The translations under genes and the position numbers were made by a program. 35,445 bases of DNA from Rhodobacteraceae bacterium Water-Bin34 (lineage in GTDB: Bacteria > Pseudomonadota > Alphaproteobacteria > Rhodobacterales > Rhodobacteraceae). Shown here one piece after another: positions 1 to 9,398 of the stretch (position 1 is its first letter; every line of letters starts with the position of its first letter). The notes below the pieces were generated by a model, which made no database searches, was not told where the DNA came from, and saw nothing but the letters and a program-made list of their open reading frames with translations. Where the stretch lies: assembly GCA_900197625.1 (NCBI GenBank), contig FZLS01000025.1:1-35445 (forward strand). The letters run 5' to 3'.

Positions 1-414
1 ATGGATTGCAATCAACCAATACATTGTAGAAATTGAAAGCTCGTGTAAACCAACAGTCAATTCAATAAATATACCACTTTTCAAACCCAACCAATACAAA
101 ATTCCAATGACTAAACCTGTGATAGGTATTACAGAAAGATTAATATAAAGACTAAGATGTACAATCTTTGCCACTCGCTTTTGAAACATTGAGGTATCCT
201 CTGGCAATGAGGTTACTTGCGTTCGTGACATGTAGAAATAGCGTATTATCAATAATATCAACATCAAAGCTGCAAAAATTATTTCAAATTTTAATAGTGA
301 AATATCTGACAATTGATTAATATCTTCTACTTGCTTAAGTATTCCATATATAAAAATAAATACAAATCCCCAATGGAATATCATTGCTGTAATGCTATGT
401 TTTGATTTTTCCAT
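1..414 (-). CDS. Cytochrome b561-family membrane protein, C-terminus cut by window edge
   Basis: The minus-strand frame is open from an ATG at 414 to the window edge, 138 codons with no stop. The translation is mostly hydrophobic, with about four predicted membrane segments. Histidines sit where bacterial cytochrome b561 carries its haem ligands: an HW pair near residue 14, a VHLSLY stretch followed by a proline/glycine helix break, and a GLHE motif followed by a helix ending IAIH at the edge. Members of this family are di-haem b proteins of the inner membrane that pass electrons to or from quinone. The remaining C-terminal residues lie outside the window. The gene follows the small secreted-protein gene on the same strand with a 63-base gap. 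The assignment rests on the histidine pattern and topology, so the exact subfamily is uncertain. Confidence 0.6.
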   Translation of the reverse strand, partial: MEKSKHSITAMIFHWGFVFIFIYGILKQVEDINQLSDISLLKFEIIFAALMLILLIIRYFYMSRTQVTSLPEDTSMFQKRVAKIVHLSLYINLSVIPITGLVIGILYWLGLKSGIFIELTVGLHELSISTMYWLIAIH

Positions 415-477
415 TTTTTATTCACCCTAATTTATCATTTCTATTGTAATATTTTTATAAAAACTTTTCTCTTATAG

Positions 478-996
478 TTATTGCATAGCTTCCATAAGCT
501 TTAAAATGTAATCAAATCGTTTGTCTGCTTCGGCTGAAATTGCTGCGCTAAATTGAAAATAATCCTTTACACCTGAGCGCTGCATATCTTGTGCTGTCAC
601 GCTTGTTAAGGGATCAAAAATCCTTGCCGTACAAACATCAACTTCCGCCTGACTATCCCAAGTATAGTTTCCATCAATCAAATCATCATATGTACGTTCA
701 TAACTGTCGCTAAAAAACTCATCATAATCATTTGCATATTCAGCTAAATGTTGAACGTTCTGGTGCTTTGTAGCTGTCAACCAAAATGCTAAGGTTGTTG
801 TCCGTAACATTACTCTAGCCCTCTGTTCATTCAGTATACCGTTTTCAAAATTAACCATAGAAACAGCAAAAAGAGCTCCATTACAATTTGCTGCAGCAAT
901 GATATTAGGGTCCAGCTCTAATAAATTTTTATTGGAAGATTGAGCGCTTGTAGAAATAGCGGTCAAAAGAAGAAAAATAGTTAATATTTTTTTCAT
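478..996 (-). CDS. Small secreted protein of unknown function
   Basis: This 172-residue protein begins with a clear signal peptide: MKK, a hydrophobic run (ILTIFLLLTAIS), then a small-residue cleavage region around SAQS. I start it at the ATG at 996, because a GGGGA element lies just upstream. A TTG at 1011 would only add five residues ahead of the positively charged signal start. The mature part is acidic and mostly helical, has two cysteines (one in an NCNGA motif near the mature N-terminus, one in DVCTAR) that could form a disulfide, and has no membrane segment after the signal. I do not recognise the family. It probably acts in the periplasm. It lies upstream of the b561-like gene on the same strand, and a functional link is possible but not shown. 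Confidence 0.6.
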   Translation of the reverse strand: MKKILTIFLLLTAISTSAQSSNKNLLELDPNIIAAANCNGALFAVSMVNFENGILNEQRARVMLRTTTLAFWLTATKHQNVQHLAEYANDYDEFFSDSYERTYDDLIDGNYTWDSQAEVDVCTARIFDPLTSVTAQDMQRSGVKDYFQFSAAISAEADKRFDYILKLMEAMQ

Positions 997-1171
997 GATA
1001 GTATTCCCCAATTATTTGACTAATACATAAAAATTAACATCAACTTATAATTTTGGGAAGAAGTATTGCTCTACAATTTTATAGATATAATTTTCTGCTG
1101 CGTCCAAGTATCTGCAGAAAACTTTTAGCTAAAGCGCCAACTATTATTGGCTCCGTAAAAAATCCATAAAA

Positions 1172-1203
1172 AAACAAGCACATATTTCCATAAGTGCTTG
1201 TTT
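1172..1203 (-). terminator. Intrinsic terminator after rpsI
   Basis: Ten-base perfect arms (AAACAAGCAC at 1172-1181 and GTGCTTGTTT at 1194-1203) flank a 12-base loop. On the minus strand the stem runs into a stretch of seven T residues, as expected for an intrinsic terminator ending the rplM-rpsI transcript. The hairpin lies 26 bases past the rpsI stop. A second, weaker hairpin (TTTTCTGC 1091-1098 with GCAGAAAA 1114-1121) lies farther along, ahead of the secreted-protein gene. Confidence 0.8.
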
Positions 1204-1228
1204 TAATTTAATTATTTTTAAGTAAGTG

Positions 1229-1723
1229 CTATCTTTTAGAGAACTGAAAGCTCTTACGTGCTTTTGCTTTACCGTATTTTTTACGTTCTACAACGCGTGA
1301 ATCTCTTGTGAGAAAACCTGCAGCTTTAAGTGCTGGACGCAAAGATGGTTCATATAATTGCAATGCTTTTGAAATCCCATGCTTTACAGCACCTGCCTGA
1401 CCAGACAATCCGCCACCTTTTACTGTTGCCATAACGTCAAATTCACCAGTAACACCAGCAACTGAGAACGGTTGGGCAAGAATCATTTGCAATACTGGTC
1501 GTGCAAAATATTTGTTCATCTCTTTGCCGTTTACAACTACTTTACCAGAGCCTGGCTTGATCCAAACACGTGCTACTGCATCTTTTCGCTTACCTGTTGC
1601 ATATGATCGGCCTAATTCATCACGAACCGGTTCACGCGCAATAACTGCTTGTACTTGTTCAGCAGCTGTCACTTCACCAACAGCTTCTTTTAAAGCATCC
1701 AATGATTTAATTTCTTCGTTCAT
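1229..1723 (-). CDS. rpsI: 30S ribosomal protein S9
   Basis: This is ribosomal protein S9 (uS9), which binds 16S rRNA in the head of the small subunit and reaches its C-terminal tail to the P-site tRNA. The sequence shows the [14 protein letters not shown] start of the S9 fold, the [17 protein letters not shown] core and the basic ending with [17 protein letters not shown]. The final Lys-Arg is the family's P-site contact. At 164 residues it is longer than the 130-residue E. coli protein because of an acidic N-terminal extension of about 35 residues, which is usual in alphaproteobacteria. Its ATG overlaps the rplM stop in an ATGA junction, so the two are translationally coupled. A GGAG element lies seven bases upstream of the start. 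A hairpin terminator follows. Confidence 0.98.
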   Translation of the reverse strand: MNEEIKSLDALKEAVGEVTAAEQVQAVIAREPVRDELGRSYATGKRKDAVARVWIKPGSGKVVVNGKEMNKYFARPVLQMILAQPFSVAGVTGEFDVMATVKGGGLSGQAGAVKHGISKALQLYEPSLRPALKAAGFLTRDSRVVERKKYGKAKARKSFQFSKR

Positions 1724-2187
1724 GACTGGCTCCGAGTATTCTTTGAGTTCATAGATTTTACATCCAAAACTTCAGGGTTTTGTGCCTCGTGTGGATGTTC
1801 AGCACCTGCATAAATACGTAAATTACGCAACTGCTCACGTGATAAAGGTCCACCAGGAAGCATTCTTTGTACAGCTTTTTCCAATAAACGTTCTGGAAAT
1901 TGCCCTTCTAGAATTTGACCAGCAGTTCTCTGCTTAATTCCACCGGGATGACCAGTATGCCAATAATGGATTTTGTCTGAACGTTTTTTACCTGTTAGCT
2001 GAACTTTTTCAGCATTGATAACTATAACGTTATCTCCCATATCCATTGAAGGTGTAAAGGATGGTTTATGTTTGCCGCGTAAACGCATGGCTATAATTGA
2101 CGCCAAACGACCCAACACTACGCCTTCGGCGTCAATGATGAACCATTTTTTATCAATATCAGCTGGTTTTGCTGAAAATGTTTTCAT
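1720..2187 (-). CDS. rplM: 50S ribosomal protein L13
   Basis: L13 (uL13) is an early-assembling protein of the large ribosomal subunit. The translation carries the family landmarks: [18 protein letters not shown] near the N-terminus, [11 protein letters not shown], the [17 protein letters not shown] segment and the [26 protein letters not shown] block. I start it at the ATG at 2187 ([15 protein letters not shown]), giving 155 residues, the usual alphaproteobacterial length; the longer open frame adds 12 unconserved residues. A GGA-rich stretch lies about nine bases upstream. The stop overlaps the rpsI start by four bases. A perfect 14-base palindrome lies further upstream, between this gene and the thioesterase gene. 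Confidence 0.97.
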   Translation of the reverse strand: MKTFSAKPADIDKKWFIIDAEGVVLGRLASIIAMRLRGKHKPSFTPSMDMGDNVIVINAEKVQLTGKKRSDKIHYWHTGHPGGIKQRTAGQILEGQFPERLLEKAVQRMLPGGPLSREQLRNLRIYAGAEHPHEAQNPEVLDVKSMNSKNTRSQS

Positions 2188-2318
2188 TTTAATAATTCCG
2201 TTTATTATGAGTAAATTAAACATACTCTAATGAGATGGAAGTCTTTTATATTATGTAATTACTACGTCAATAGAAATTATCATGTTATTATTGTTTAAAA
2301 ACAATTAGTTACAATAAA

Positions 2319-2332
2319 GGTATTATAATACC
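2319..2332. repeat. Perfect 14-base palindrome upstream of rplM
   Basis: GGTATTATAATACC is a perfect palindrome in the gap between the thioesterase stop codon and rplM. A second dyad (ATTGTTT 2290-2296, AAACAAT 2299-2305) lies about 15 bases nearer rplM. It could be a protein-binding site for the rplM-rpsI promoter or simply an AT-rich coincidence. It has no loop or T-tract, so it is not an intrinsic terminator. Confidence 0.35.
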
Positions 2333-2336
2333 CCAT

Positions 2337-2738
2337 TTATTTATAAGAATACGTAAAATTAGCTCGCGCTACTGGCTCATTATTATCTTCAGAATAAATA
2401 AAAACATCCCCAACAATAAGACTTTTCCCTAATTTAATAATTTTAGGTTTTGCAATTAAATTTACTGGAGATGGTTTTCTTAAAAAATCAATATTACAAT
2501 TTGTTGTAACAACATACTTTTGAACTCCAATATTAGCCAGTATTGCAATGTAAAAAGAGACATCAGCTAATGCAAACATAGTTGGACCAGAGACCGTCCC
2601 ACCGGGACGCAAATGCTTTTGTGATATGCGATTTAAAATAGAAATATTATCACTCGAAAATTCTAAAATTTCATAATCATCTTTAATTTGTGAAAACTCT
2701 GTTGATAGAAAATCGTTAATTTCATCAAGATCTATCAT
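2337..2738 (-). CDS. PaaI-family hotdog-fold thioesterase
   Basis: This 133-residue protein has the hotdog acyl-CoA thioesterase pattern. It has an RPGGTVSGPTMFALADVSFYIAIL segment (the family's HxGGxxxxxxxxxADxAxxxA central helix, with RPGG in place of HxGG), then TTNCNIDFLRKP (the strand and FLRP loop that contacts CoA), then the KLGKSLIVGDV and PVARANFTYS strands. Such enzymes hydrolyse acyl-CoA thioesters in the cytoplasm; the natural substrate cannot be read from sequence. The RPGGT variant and its position between ctaA and rplM match what I know from other alphaproteobacteria, so this looks like a conserved neighbourhood. It follows ctaA by 44 bases on the same strand and is probably cotranscribed. 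Confidence 0.82.
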   Translation of the reverse strand: MIDLDEINDFLSTEFSQIKDDYEILEFSSDNISILNRISQKHLRPGGTVSGPTMFALADVSFYIAILANIGVQKYVVTTNCNIDFLRKPSPVNLIAKPKIIKLGKSLIVGDVFIYSEDNNEPVARANFTYSYK

Positions 2739-2782
2739 TTAAAATATCCAAAATTAATAAAAAATTTAACAATTATCAAAAG

Positions 2783-3922
2783 CTATGATCGTAAAGATTG
2801 TTCTTGAGGAAAGTTAGCAATAAATTTTGTCTGTAATATAAGAACTAATAAAAGAATAGCTCCTATTTGATGGAAAATAGCAATATACCAAGGAGCTGCA
2901 TACATAACAGTTAAAATACCCAAGACCATTTGAATGATCATCATGATTAATATCGCTTTAAATCCAATTCGCAATTTTCGATGCGCTATATTTCGAGATT
3001 TTATCCATGCAATAATACCAAGTAACATAAGTAAATAGCCTAATATTCTATGATTGAATTGAACAAGTGCAGGATTTTCAAAGAAATTGATCCAGAAAGG
3101 CATGTAATCAAAACTTTCAGAAGGTAAAAACTCACCATTCATCAATGGCCAATCTATGTATCCTGTCCCAGCATCTATTCCGGCTACTAATGCACCTAAT
3201 AATATTTGGGCAAAAGCAAATACAAGCAATATAGATGTCCAATTTATTGACTTTAAATTCCGCCTTCTACGAGACTGCATCAAATCAACATCCATCCGCT
3301 CAACTTTCATTATAAACCAGAAAAGAGTACCTAATATTATAAAAGCCAAACCTAGATGGGTGGCTAGACGATATGATGCTACATCAACCATACGGCCCAC
3401 TAAACCCGAAGAAACCATCCACCAGCCAATGGCGCCCTGTAAACCACCAAGTAAACCAACTAGAAGCATTCTGAACTTCCAAGGTGGCGGAATGCGATTT
3501 TTTATATTCAAATAAACGAACCCAGCAAACCAAACTATTCCAACAAATCTACCTAATTGTCGATGCCCCCATTCCCACCAGTAAATTACTTTAAAGTCGC
3601 TAAGAGACATACCTTTATTTTGAAGCTGGTATTCAGGAATATTCTTATATTTATCGAATTCCAAGGTCCAAGCAGCATCATTTAGAGGAGGTAGTGCACC
3701 CTTTACAACGTTCCATTCTGTTATTGATAGGCCACTATCTGTTAACCTTGTAAGACCACCAATAATAATCATTAAGCACACTAGTATAAATAATACTTTC
3801 ATCCACTGAGATACACCAGCTCTCCATTCATCACGTCCTTGGTCAATAATGCCGCCTTTTATTGATGTATCAATCGACTTTTCTGTATTCACATCTTCGA
3901 AAATATTACGAGTTTTCTTCAT
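2783..3922 (-). CDS. ctaA: Haem A synthase (CtaA/COX15)
   Basis: Haem A synthase oxidises the C8 methyl of haem O to a formyl group, giving haem A for aa3-type cytochrome oxidase, in the inner membrane. The 379-residue protein has about eight membrane helices. The COX15 signatures are GGLTRLTDSGLSITEWNVVKGALPP after the first helix, WWEWGHRQLGRFVG (ligand histidine), THLGLAF, QFNHRILGY and IFHQIGA, giving the four conserved histidines of the two haem sites. The cytoplasmic N-terminus of about 35 residues is typical of the alphaproteobacterial/mitochondrial type 2 enzyme. It lies between trmJ and the thioesterase on the same strand. An AAGG element precedes the ATG. Its presence implies that the organism uses a haem A terminal oxidase, hence aerobic respiration. 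Confidence 0.95.
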   Translation of the reverse strand: MKKTRNIFEDVNTEKSIDTSIKGGIIDQGRDEWRAGVSQWMKVLFILVCLMIIIGGLTRLTDSGLSITEWNVVKGALPPLNDAAWTLEFDKYKNIPEYQLQNKGMSLSDFKVIYWWEWGHRQLGRFVGIVWFAGFVYLNIKNRIPPPWKFRMLLVGLLGGLQGAIGWWMVSSGLVGRMVDVASYRLATHLGLAFIILGTLFWFIMKVERMDVDLMQSRRRRNLKSINWTSILLVFAFAQILLGALVAGIDAGTGYIDWPLMNGEFLPSESFDYMPFWINFFENPALVQFNHRILGYLLMLLGIIAWIKSRNIAHRKLRIGFKAILIMMIIQMVLGILTVMYAAPWYIAIFHQIGAILLLVLILQTKFIANFPQEQSLRS

Positions 3923-4039
3923 TATTAACCTTATCTATCATGATTATTGCAATTTAGTGCAAAGTATATCTTTCGTCCAATTTTTTCATCGGTAAAATTC
4001 ATTATTTATACAAGATTTTTTGTTTTAAAAAAATCAAAT

Positions 4040-4789
4040 TCAATCTTTTCTTGATTTTTCCATTGCCTTAAAAATACCATGAAATATCTGAACATCCATT
4101 TTGGTTAATTTCAATCGAGAAAACATGTTTCTAAAAGATAACAACATGCTTTCAGATTTATCTTTAGGCCAAAAAAAGTTTCTTGCACTTAGTGCTTCCT
4201 CAGAACGATCAACAAGGCTTTGTATTTCTTTTATAGAAGCAAGTTCTGTTCCAGCTAATGTCATAATCTCAGGAGGAATTGTTGTTACTTGTCTTTGCCA
4301 TTCATAAGCCAATAACAATACACATTGTGATAAATTTAATGAAGAAAAATCTGGATTAACAGGCACTGAAACTAAAACATTTGCTTGTGCAATATCTTCA
4401 TTTGATAAACCTGAGCTTTCGGGGCCAAACATAAAACCAACGTTTTTACCTTCCTGGATTAATGACCTCGCATATAGCATCGCTCTTTCTGGTGACATAA
4501 CCTCTTTTGATAAATCTCTTGTTCTTGCTGTGGTAGCGAAAACAAAATTTAAATCTGACAGAGCTTCTGAGGTTTTGTTAAATAATTGAGCATTGTCTAA
4601 TACACGCCCTGCCCCAGCTGACATAGATTTTGCTCGTGAATTAGGCCAACCATCGCGCGGATTTACAATTCTCATGTTTTCTATGCCAAAATTTAGCATT
4701 GCACGAGCAGATGCACCAATATTTTCTCCCATTTGAGGGCCTATTAAAATAATGGAGAGTTTTGAATTTTTCCATTTATCTTTATTCAT
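4040..4789 (-). CDS. trmJ: TrmJ-like tRNA 2'-O-methyltransferase (SPOUT)
   Basis: This 249-residue SPOUT-class enzyme uses S-adenosylmethionine to methylate a ribose 2'-OH in tRNA. In TrmJ the target is position 32 of the anticodon loop. The sequence has the N-terminal IILIGPQMGENIGASARAMLNFG motif (motif 1, with NIGA and the catalytic Arg), then FGPESSGLSNEDI (motif 2) and the knotted SVPVNPDFSSLNLSQCVLLLAYEW (motif 3). A C-terminal helical domain of about 80 residues matches the TrmJ length rather than the shorter TrmL. Site specificity (TrmJ rather than another group member) is inferred from length and the PRDGWPN segment. It is first in the minus-strand run trmJ-ctaA-thioesterase-rplM-rpsI and diverges from icd. 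Confidence 0.85.
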   Translation of the reverse strand: MNKDKWKNSKLSIILIGPQMGENIGASARAMLNFGIENMRIVNPRDGWPNSRAKSMSAGAGRVLDNAQLFNKTSEALSDLNFVFATTARTRDLSKEVMSPERAMLYARSLIQEGKNVGFMFGPESSGLSNEDIAQANVLVSVPVNPDFSSLNLSQCVLLLAYEWQRQVTTIPPEIMTLAGTELASIKEIQSLVDRSEEALSARNFFWPKDKSESMLLSFRNMFSRLKLTKMDVQIFHGIFKAMEKSRKD

Positions 4790-4947
4790 TTTAAATTTCC
4801 AATATTTGAATTATTTTCTGTTAAGGCCCTAGGTATATAATGACAAGATCCATTTATTTGAAATAAATAACGAAAATATATATCTTCCAGAAATTAAAAT
4901 AAGATATGAATAATGTTTACTAAATTTCAAAGCTGAAATTAATAATG

Positions 4948-4967
4948 ATGTATACAATCGTATACAT
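4948..4967. promoter_or_regulatory. Perfect inverted repeat upstream of icd (candidate operator)
   Basis: ATGTATAC-N4-GTATACAT forms perfect 8-base arms around AATC, about 75 bases before the icd start in the trmJ/icd divergent gap. The GTATAC core in a dyad resembles operators bound by GntR-type regulators, but no regulator gene is in the window and the identity is inferred. It has no T-tract, so it is not a terminator. Confidence 0.45.
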
Positions 4968-5042
4968 ACTTTTAAAGGATAAAAAAATACGTTACTAGAT
5001 GCGTGTTATGATTCCAAATACTGACAATAAAAGAGGTCCTGA

Positions 5043-6251
5043 ATGACTAAGATCAAAGTGGATAACCCCGTCGTTGAATTAGATGGCGATGAAATGACAC
5101 GTATTATCTGGCAGTTCATCAAAGATAAACTGATATTACCGTATGTAGATTTAGATTTAAAATATTATGATTTGGGCATAGAAGCCCGAGACGATACTGA
5201 TGATCAGATAACAGTTGATGCAGCTGAAGCTATCAAAAAATACGGCGTTGGTGTAAAATGTGCAACCATTACTCCAGATGAACAACGTGTTGAAGAGTTT
5301 GGCTTAAAACGCATGTATAGATCACCAAATGGTACTATTAGAAATATCTTAGGTGGAGTGATATTCAGACAACCAATTATATGCAAAAATGTTCCAAGAT
5401 TAGTTCCTGGATGGACACAACCAATTGTTGTCGGACGTCATGCATACGGAGACCAATACAAAGCTACTGATTTCCGTTTTCCTGGCGCCGGTAAACTGAC
5501 AATAAAATTTGAAGGTGAAGATGGAACTATTATAGAAAAAGATATGTTTGATGCACCCTCATCTGGAATTACAATGGGAATGTATAACCTTGATCATTCA
5601 ATATATGATTTTGCACGCGCATCATTAAACTACGGTTTAAATCTTGGATGGCCAGTCTATTTATCAACCAAAAATACAATACTAAAAGCGTATGATGGAA
5701 GATTTAAAGACATATTCCAAGAAGTGTATGAAAATGAATTTGAGTCTAAATTTAAAAAAGTTGGCATTCATTATGAACATAGACTAATTGATGATATGGT
5801 TGCAGCGGCTTTAAAGTGGTCTGGTGGTTACGTATGGGCATGTAAAAATTACGATGGGGATGTTCAATCTGATACTGTAGCACAAGGATACGGATCTTTA
5901 GGCTTAATGACATCACAGCTTATGACACCAGATGGAAAGATTGTTGAAGCAGAAGCGGCTCATGGGACCGTTACACGCCATTATCGTCAACACCAAAAAG
6001 GAGAAGCGACCTCTACAAATTCAATTGCTTCCATATATGCTTGGACGGGTGGCTTAAAGCACCGCGCAAAATTAGATGACAATCAACAATTATTGGATTT
6101 TGCTAATAAACTAGAAAAAGTAATAGTGTCCACGGTTGAGAATGGTCATATGACTAAAGACTTAGCGTTATTAGTTGGCCCAGATCAAAACTGGCTTACG
6201 ACTGAAGGTTTCTTAGAAAAGATCGATGAGAACCTGAATAAAGCTATGTAA
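5043..6251 (+). CDS. icd: NADP-dependent isocitrate dehydrogenase (dimeric type)
   Basis: This enzyme converts isocitrate to 2-oxoglutarate and CO2 in the TCA cycle, making NADPH. The 402-residue protein belongs to the eukaryote-like subfamily II: it opens with [14 protein letters not shown], continues with [12 protein letters not shown] and [12 protein letters not shown] (the substrate-binding Ser/Asn and Arg), then [13 protein letters not shown], the [15 protein letters not shown] segment with metal-binding Asp, and [15 protein letters not shown] with the NADP-binding residues. The length fits this subfamily. An AGAGG element lies just upstream of the ATG. The gene stands alone, divergent from trmJ, with a candidate operator upstream and a hairpin downstream, so it appears to be a single-gene transcript. 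Confidence 0.97.
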   Translation: MTKIKVDNPVVELDGDEMTRIIWQFIKDKLILPYVDLDLKYYDLGIEARDDTDDQITVDAAEAIKKYGVGVKCATITPDEQRVEEFGLKRMYRSPNGTIRNILGGVIFRQPIICKNVPRLVPGWTQPIVVGRHAYGDQYKATDFRFPGAGKLTIKFEGEDGTIIEKDMFDAPSSGITMGMYNLDHSIYDFARASLNYGLNLGWPVYLSTKNTILKAYDGRFKDIFQEVYENEFESKFKKVGIHYEHRLIDDMVAAALKWSGGYVWACKNYDGDVQSDTVAQGYGSLGLMTSQLMTPDGKIVEAEAAHGTVTRHYRQHQKGEATSTNSIASIYAWTGGLKHRAKLDDNQQLLDFANKLEKVIVSTVENGHMTKDLALLVGPDQNWLTTEGFLEKIDENLNKAM

Positions 6252-6258
6252 AAATCAA

Positions 6259-6292
6259 TTGAATGGGCTTTCGATAAAGTTAGCCCATTCAA
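6259..6292. terminator. Hairpin between convergent icd and DUF1330 gene
   Basis: Eleven-base perfect arms (TTGAATGGGCT at 6259-6269, AGCCCATTCAA at 6282-6292) enclose a 12-base loop, directly after icd and facing the end of the alaS-DUF1330 transcript. The plus-strand tail is AT-rich but not a T-run; the minus-strand side has TTTTT a few bases on. It probably serves both directions. Confidence 0.65.
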
Positions 6293-6328
6293 GTATTATA
6301 AATAAATTCTCAAAATAATTATGATTTA

Positions 6329-6619
6329 TTATACACCCTCAACGATTGTATAATTTCTTGTTGAAACACCTTCAGCTAATGCAAATTTCAATGCCTGACT
6401 ATATTCTTCTGACTCATAAAAAGTGACAGCACTATCAAAATCTGGAAATTTTATAATTACATTTCTTAACTGTACAGGTCCTTCTTTTGTAAGGCATTTT
6501 CCTGCACGTGCTAAAAATTCACCGCCAAATTTCTCAACAGCCGGACCAGCCAGTTTAGCATATTTTGCATATTCATCTGCATTATGGACTGTAATCTGAA
6601 CCATACAATAACCATTCAT
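6329..6619 (-). CDS. DUF1330 family protein
   Basis: This is a 96-residue protein of the DUF1330 family, a dimeric alpha/beta (ferredoxin-like) barrel fold of unknown function. The hallmarks are MVQITVHNADEYAKYAKLAGPAVEKFGGEFLARAG at the start, then VIIKFPDFDSAVTFYESEEYSQALKFA and a final YTIVEGV strand. Related folds include monooxygenases and dehydratases, but nothing here shows a catalytic role. Its ATG lies one base beyond the alaS stop, so it is very likely coupled to alaS. I know of no functional reason for that pairing. Confidence 0.88.
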   Translation of the reverse strand: MNGYCMVQITVHNADEYAKYAKLAGPAVEKFGGEFLARAGKCLTKEGPVQLRNVIIKFPDFDSAVTFYESEEYSQALKFALAEGVSTRNYTIVEGV

Positions 6620-6620
6620 A

Positions 6621-9278
6621 TTATAACTCCTTTAAGTATTTCTCTATCAAAGATATGGCTTTTTTAGCATTAGACATATCATTTCCACCTGCTTGAGCCA
6701 TGTCTGGCCTTCCACCACCACCTTTGCCACCAAGCTCGATTGCAGCAATTTTAACTAAATCAACAGCATTAACTTTATCTACTAGATCAGAAGTAACACC
6801 AACAGATATTGCTGCTTTTCCTCCAGCACCAGAAATTAACAAGATAACTGCAGAACCAAGTCTATTTTTGTGCTCATCAACAAGACTTCTTAAATCTTTA
6901 CTTGGAAGATCATCAAAAGTTTGCACATAAAAATTAAAATTATTTACTTTTATAACATTTTGAGCTTCATCATTTGAACCCATAGCTACAGCTTTTCGCA
7001 GATCAATAATCTCACTTTGAAGTAATTTTCGCTCATCAAGCAAACTTTTAACTCTATCGATTACATTTTCTGATTTTGTTTTAAATATACTTGCAAGTTC
7101 GTTAAGTATTCTTGTTTGCTCAGCATGATATAATTCAGCAGTTTTACCAGTAAATGCCTCAATTCTCCTGACACCACCTGCTGATGCGCTTTCTCCAATT
7201 AAAGCAAATGCCCCTATTTGGCCTGTTCGTTGAACATGAGTTCCACCACATAATTCTAATGAATATGTATTTCCAGTTAATCCTTTACCAGAATCTTTTT
7301 TAATCCCCATTGATACAACTCTGACTTCATCACCATATTTTTCACCAAATAAGGCTTGAGCGCCTAGTTTGCGTGCATCATCAGGCGTCATAATTCGAGT
7401 TTCTACAGTTGAGTTTTGTCTAATCAGGTTATTAACTTCTAATTCAACTTCTCTCAATTCACTCTGTGTCATACTTTTTGAGTGGCTAAAATCAAATCTA
7501 AGCCTATTTTCTGCATTTAAAGAACCACGTTGTGCAATATGGTCACCTAATTGTGTTCGCAACGCTTCATTTAATAAATGCGTGGCAGTATGGCTATTAC
7601 AAATTCCTGATCTTATTACATCATTTACAAATAATTCAGCAGATGCTCCACTTGATATTTCACCAGATACAACTTTACCGATGTGAATAAAAATACCTGC
7701 TTTCTTTTTAACATCTGTGATATTTATTTTATTCTTTTCAATTGAAATAAAACCATTATCAGCAATCTGCCCCCCACTTTCAGCATAAAATGGGGTTTGA
7801 TTAAGAACGACCATCACTTCGTCACCTTCAGAAACTTTATCAACCAGATTTCCATCTTGTAATAATGCAAGAATTTGCCCCTCAGAAGTATTGGTATCAT
7901 ATCCTAAGAAATCAGTGGCTCCATATTTATCAGCTAAATCAAACCAAATACTTTCATCAGCAACTTCACCAGATCCTACCCATGCTGCACGTGCTTTTGC
8001 TTTTTGTTCAGACATTGCATGATTGAAGCCTTCAACATCAACATCAACACCTTTTTCTCGTAAAGCATCTTGTGTAAGATCTAATGGGAAACCAAATGTA
8101 TCATATAATTTAAATGCCGTTTGCCCTGATAATGTCGATCCAGACACGAATGTTTTAGTTTCTTCATCTAAAAGCTTAAGTCCTCTGTCTAAAGTTGTTT
8201 TAAAACGCGTTTCTTCAAGCAATAAACTTTCCTCAATCAAAGCTTGAGCTTGCCCTAATTCAGGATAAGCTTGTCCCATTTGTCTTACCAAAGCAGGAAC
8301 TAATTGATGCATTACAGGATCTTTCGCACCTAAAAGATGCGCATGCCTCATTGCTCTTCGCATTATTCTACGCAACACATAACCGCGGCCTTCGTTTGAT
8401 GGTAAAATGCCATCAGCAATTAGAAAAGATGTTGACCTTAAATGATCGGCAATTACACGATGGTGTGTATTTTGTTCACCATATGGGTCTACATTAGTCG
8501 CGTTTGCTGATGCTTCAATTAAATCTCGCATTAAATCTGTATCATAATTATCGTGGCTACCCTGCAATAATGCTGCGATACGTTCTAATCCCATTCCAGT
8601 ATCAATAGACTGCATTTTTAATGGTTTTAAAGTTCCATCGGAAAATTGTTCATTTTGCATGAAAACGACATTCCAAATCTCAATAAATCTGTCACCATCT
8701 TCATCAGGCGATCCAGGTGGTCCACCAAATACACTATCACCATGGTCATAAAAAATTTCTGTACACGGCCCACAAGGCCCCGTAGGCCCCATTCGCCAAA
8801 AATTATCATCCGATGCTATTTTGATTATACGATCATCAGATAATCCAGCATATTTTTTCCAAATATTGGCTGCCTCATCATCAGTATGATAAACAGTTAC
8901 ATATAAACGATTTTTATCAATTCCAAATTCTTTTGTAATAAGATCCCAAGCATATTTTATAGCTTCCTCTTTGAAATAATCACCAAAAGAAAAATTTCCA
9001 AGCATTTCAAAAAACGTATGATGTCTTGCAGTATAACCGACATTATCTAAATCATTATGTTTACCTCCTGCACGTACACATTTCTGTGCTGTTGTCGCAC
9101 GATTATAGGAACGTACTTCTTGTCCTAAAAATTGATTTTTAAATTGAACCATCCCTGAATTTGTAAACATCAAAGTTGGATCATTTCTTGGAACTAAAGG
9201 AGAGCTATTAACAACTGTGTGATTATTTTTTTCAAAAAAATCTAAAAAAGTGGTTCGGATATCGTTAACACTGACCAT
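6621..9278 (-). CDS. alaS: Alanyl-tRNA synthetase
   Basis: This class II synthetase charges tRNA-Ala and edits mischarged Ser and Gly. The 885 residues have the full domain order. The aminoacylation core comes first ([33 protein letters not shown], motif 1; the [21 protein letters not shown] loop; [14 protein letters not shown], motif 3). The tRNA-recognition domain follows, then the editing domain with HTATHLL and the zinc-type [10 protein letters not shown] site, and finally a C-terminal DHHA1-like domain rich in glycine ([16 protein letters not shown]). Nothing is missing. An AAGG element precedes the ATG. The recA-alaS order is common in alphaproteobacteria; a strong terminator separates the two here, so alaS, with the DUF1330 gene, must have its own promoter in the 120-base gap. 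Confidence 0.98.
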   Translation of the reverse strand: MVSVNDIRTTFLDFFEKNNHTVVNSSPLVPRNDPTLMFTNSGMVQFKNQFLGQEVRSYNRATTAQKCVRAGGKHNDLDNVGYTARHHTFFEMLGNFSFGDYFKEEAIKYAWDLITKEFGIDKNRLYVTVYHTDDEAANIWKKYAGLSDDRIIKIASDDNFWRMGPTGPCGPCTEIFYDHGDSVFGGPPGSPDEDGDRFIEIWNVVFMQNEQFSDGTLKPLKMQSIDTGMGLERIAALLQGSHDNYDTDLMRDLIEASANATNVDPYGEQNTHHRVIADHLRSTSFLIADGILPSNEGRGYVLRRIMRRAMRHAHLLGAKDPVMHQLVPALVRQMGQAYPELGQAQALIEESLLLEETRFKTTLDRGLKLLDEETKTFVSGSTLSGQTAFKLYDTFGFPLDLTQDALREKGVDVDVEGFNHAMSEQKAKARAAWVGSGEVADESIWFDLADKYGATDFLGYDTNTSEGQILALLQDGNLVDKVSEGDEVMVVLNQTPFYAESGGQIADNGFISIEKNKINITDVKKKAGIFIHIGKVVSGEISSGASAELFVNDVIRSGICNSHTATHLLNEALRTQLGDHIAQRGSLNAENRLRFDFSHSKSMTQSELREVELEVNNLIRQNSTVETRIMTPDDARKLGAQALFGEKYGDEVRVVSMGIKKDSGKGLTGNTYSLELCGGTHVQRTGQIGAFALIGESASAGGVRRIEAFTGKTAELYHAEQTRILNELASIFKTKSENVIDRVKSLLDERKLLQSEIIDLRKAVAMGSNDEAQNVIKVNNFNFYVQTFDDLPSKDLRSLVDEHKNRLGSAVILLISGAGGKAAISVGVTSDLVDKVNAVDLVKIAAIELGGKGGGGRPDMAQAGGNDMSNAKKAISLIEKYLKEL

Positions 9279-9351
9279 TTTATTTACCTTAATTTATACA
9301 TATTAAAATTTGTTTACAGGTCGTTTCAAATACTGTCCACAGCTCAAAAGA

Positions 9352-9378
9352 AAAAGGCTGGGTTAAACCCAGCCTTTT
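9352..9378 (-). terminator. Intrinsic terminator after recA
   Basis: A 13-base perfect stem (AAAAGGCTGGGTT at 9352-9364 with AACCCAGCCTTTT at 9366-9378) has a very short loop and is followed on the minus strand by TTTTTCTTTT. It sits about 20 bases past the recA stop and is a textbook rho-independent terminator. Confidence 0.93.
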
Positions 9379-9398
9379 AAATAAAAATTTAATAGGAT

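Noticed and set aside
1091-1121. Second hairpin (TTTTCTGC / GCAGAAAA) beyond the rpsI terminator
   Set aside because: The stem is short with a 15-base loop and no T-tract; the stronger hairpin at 1172-1203 explains termination.
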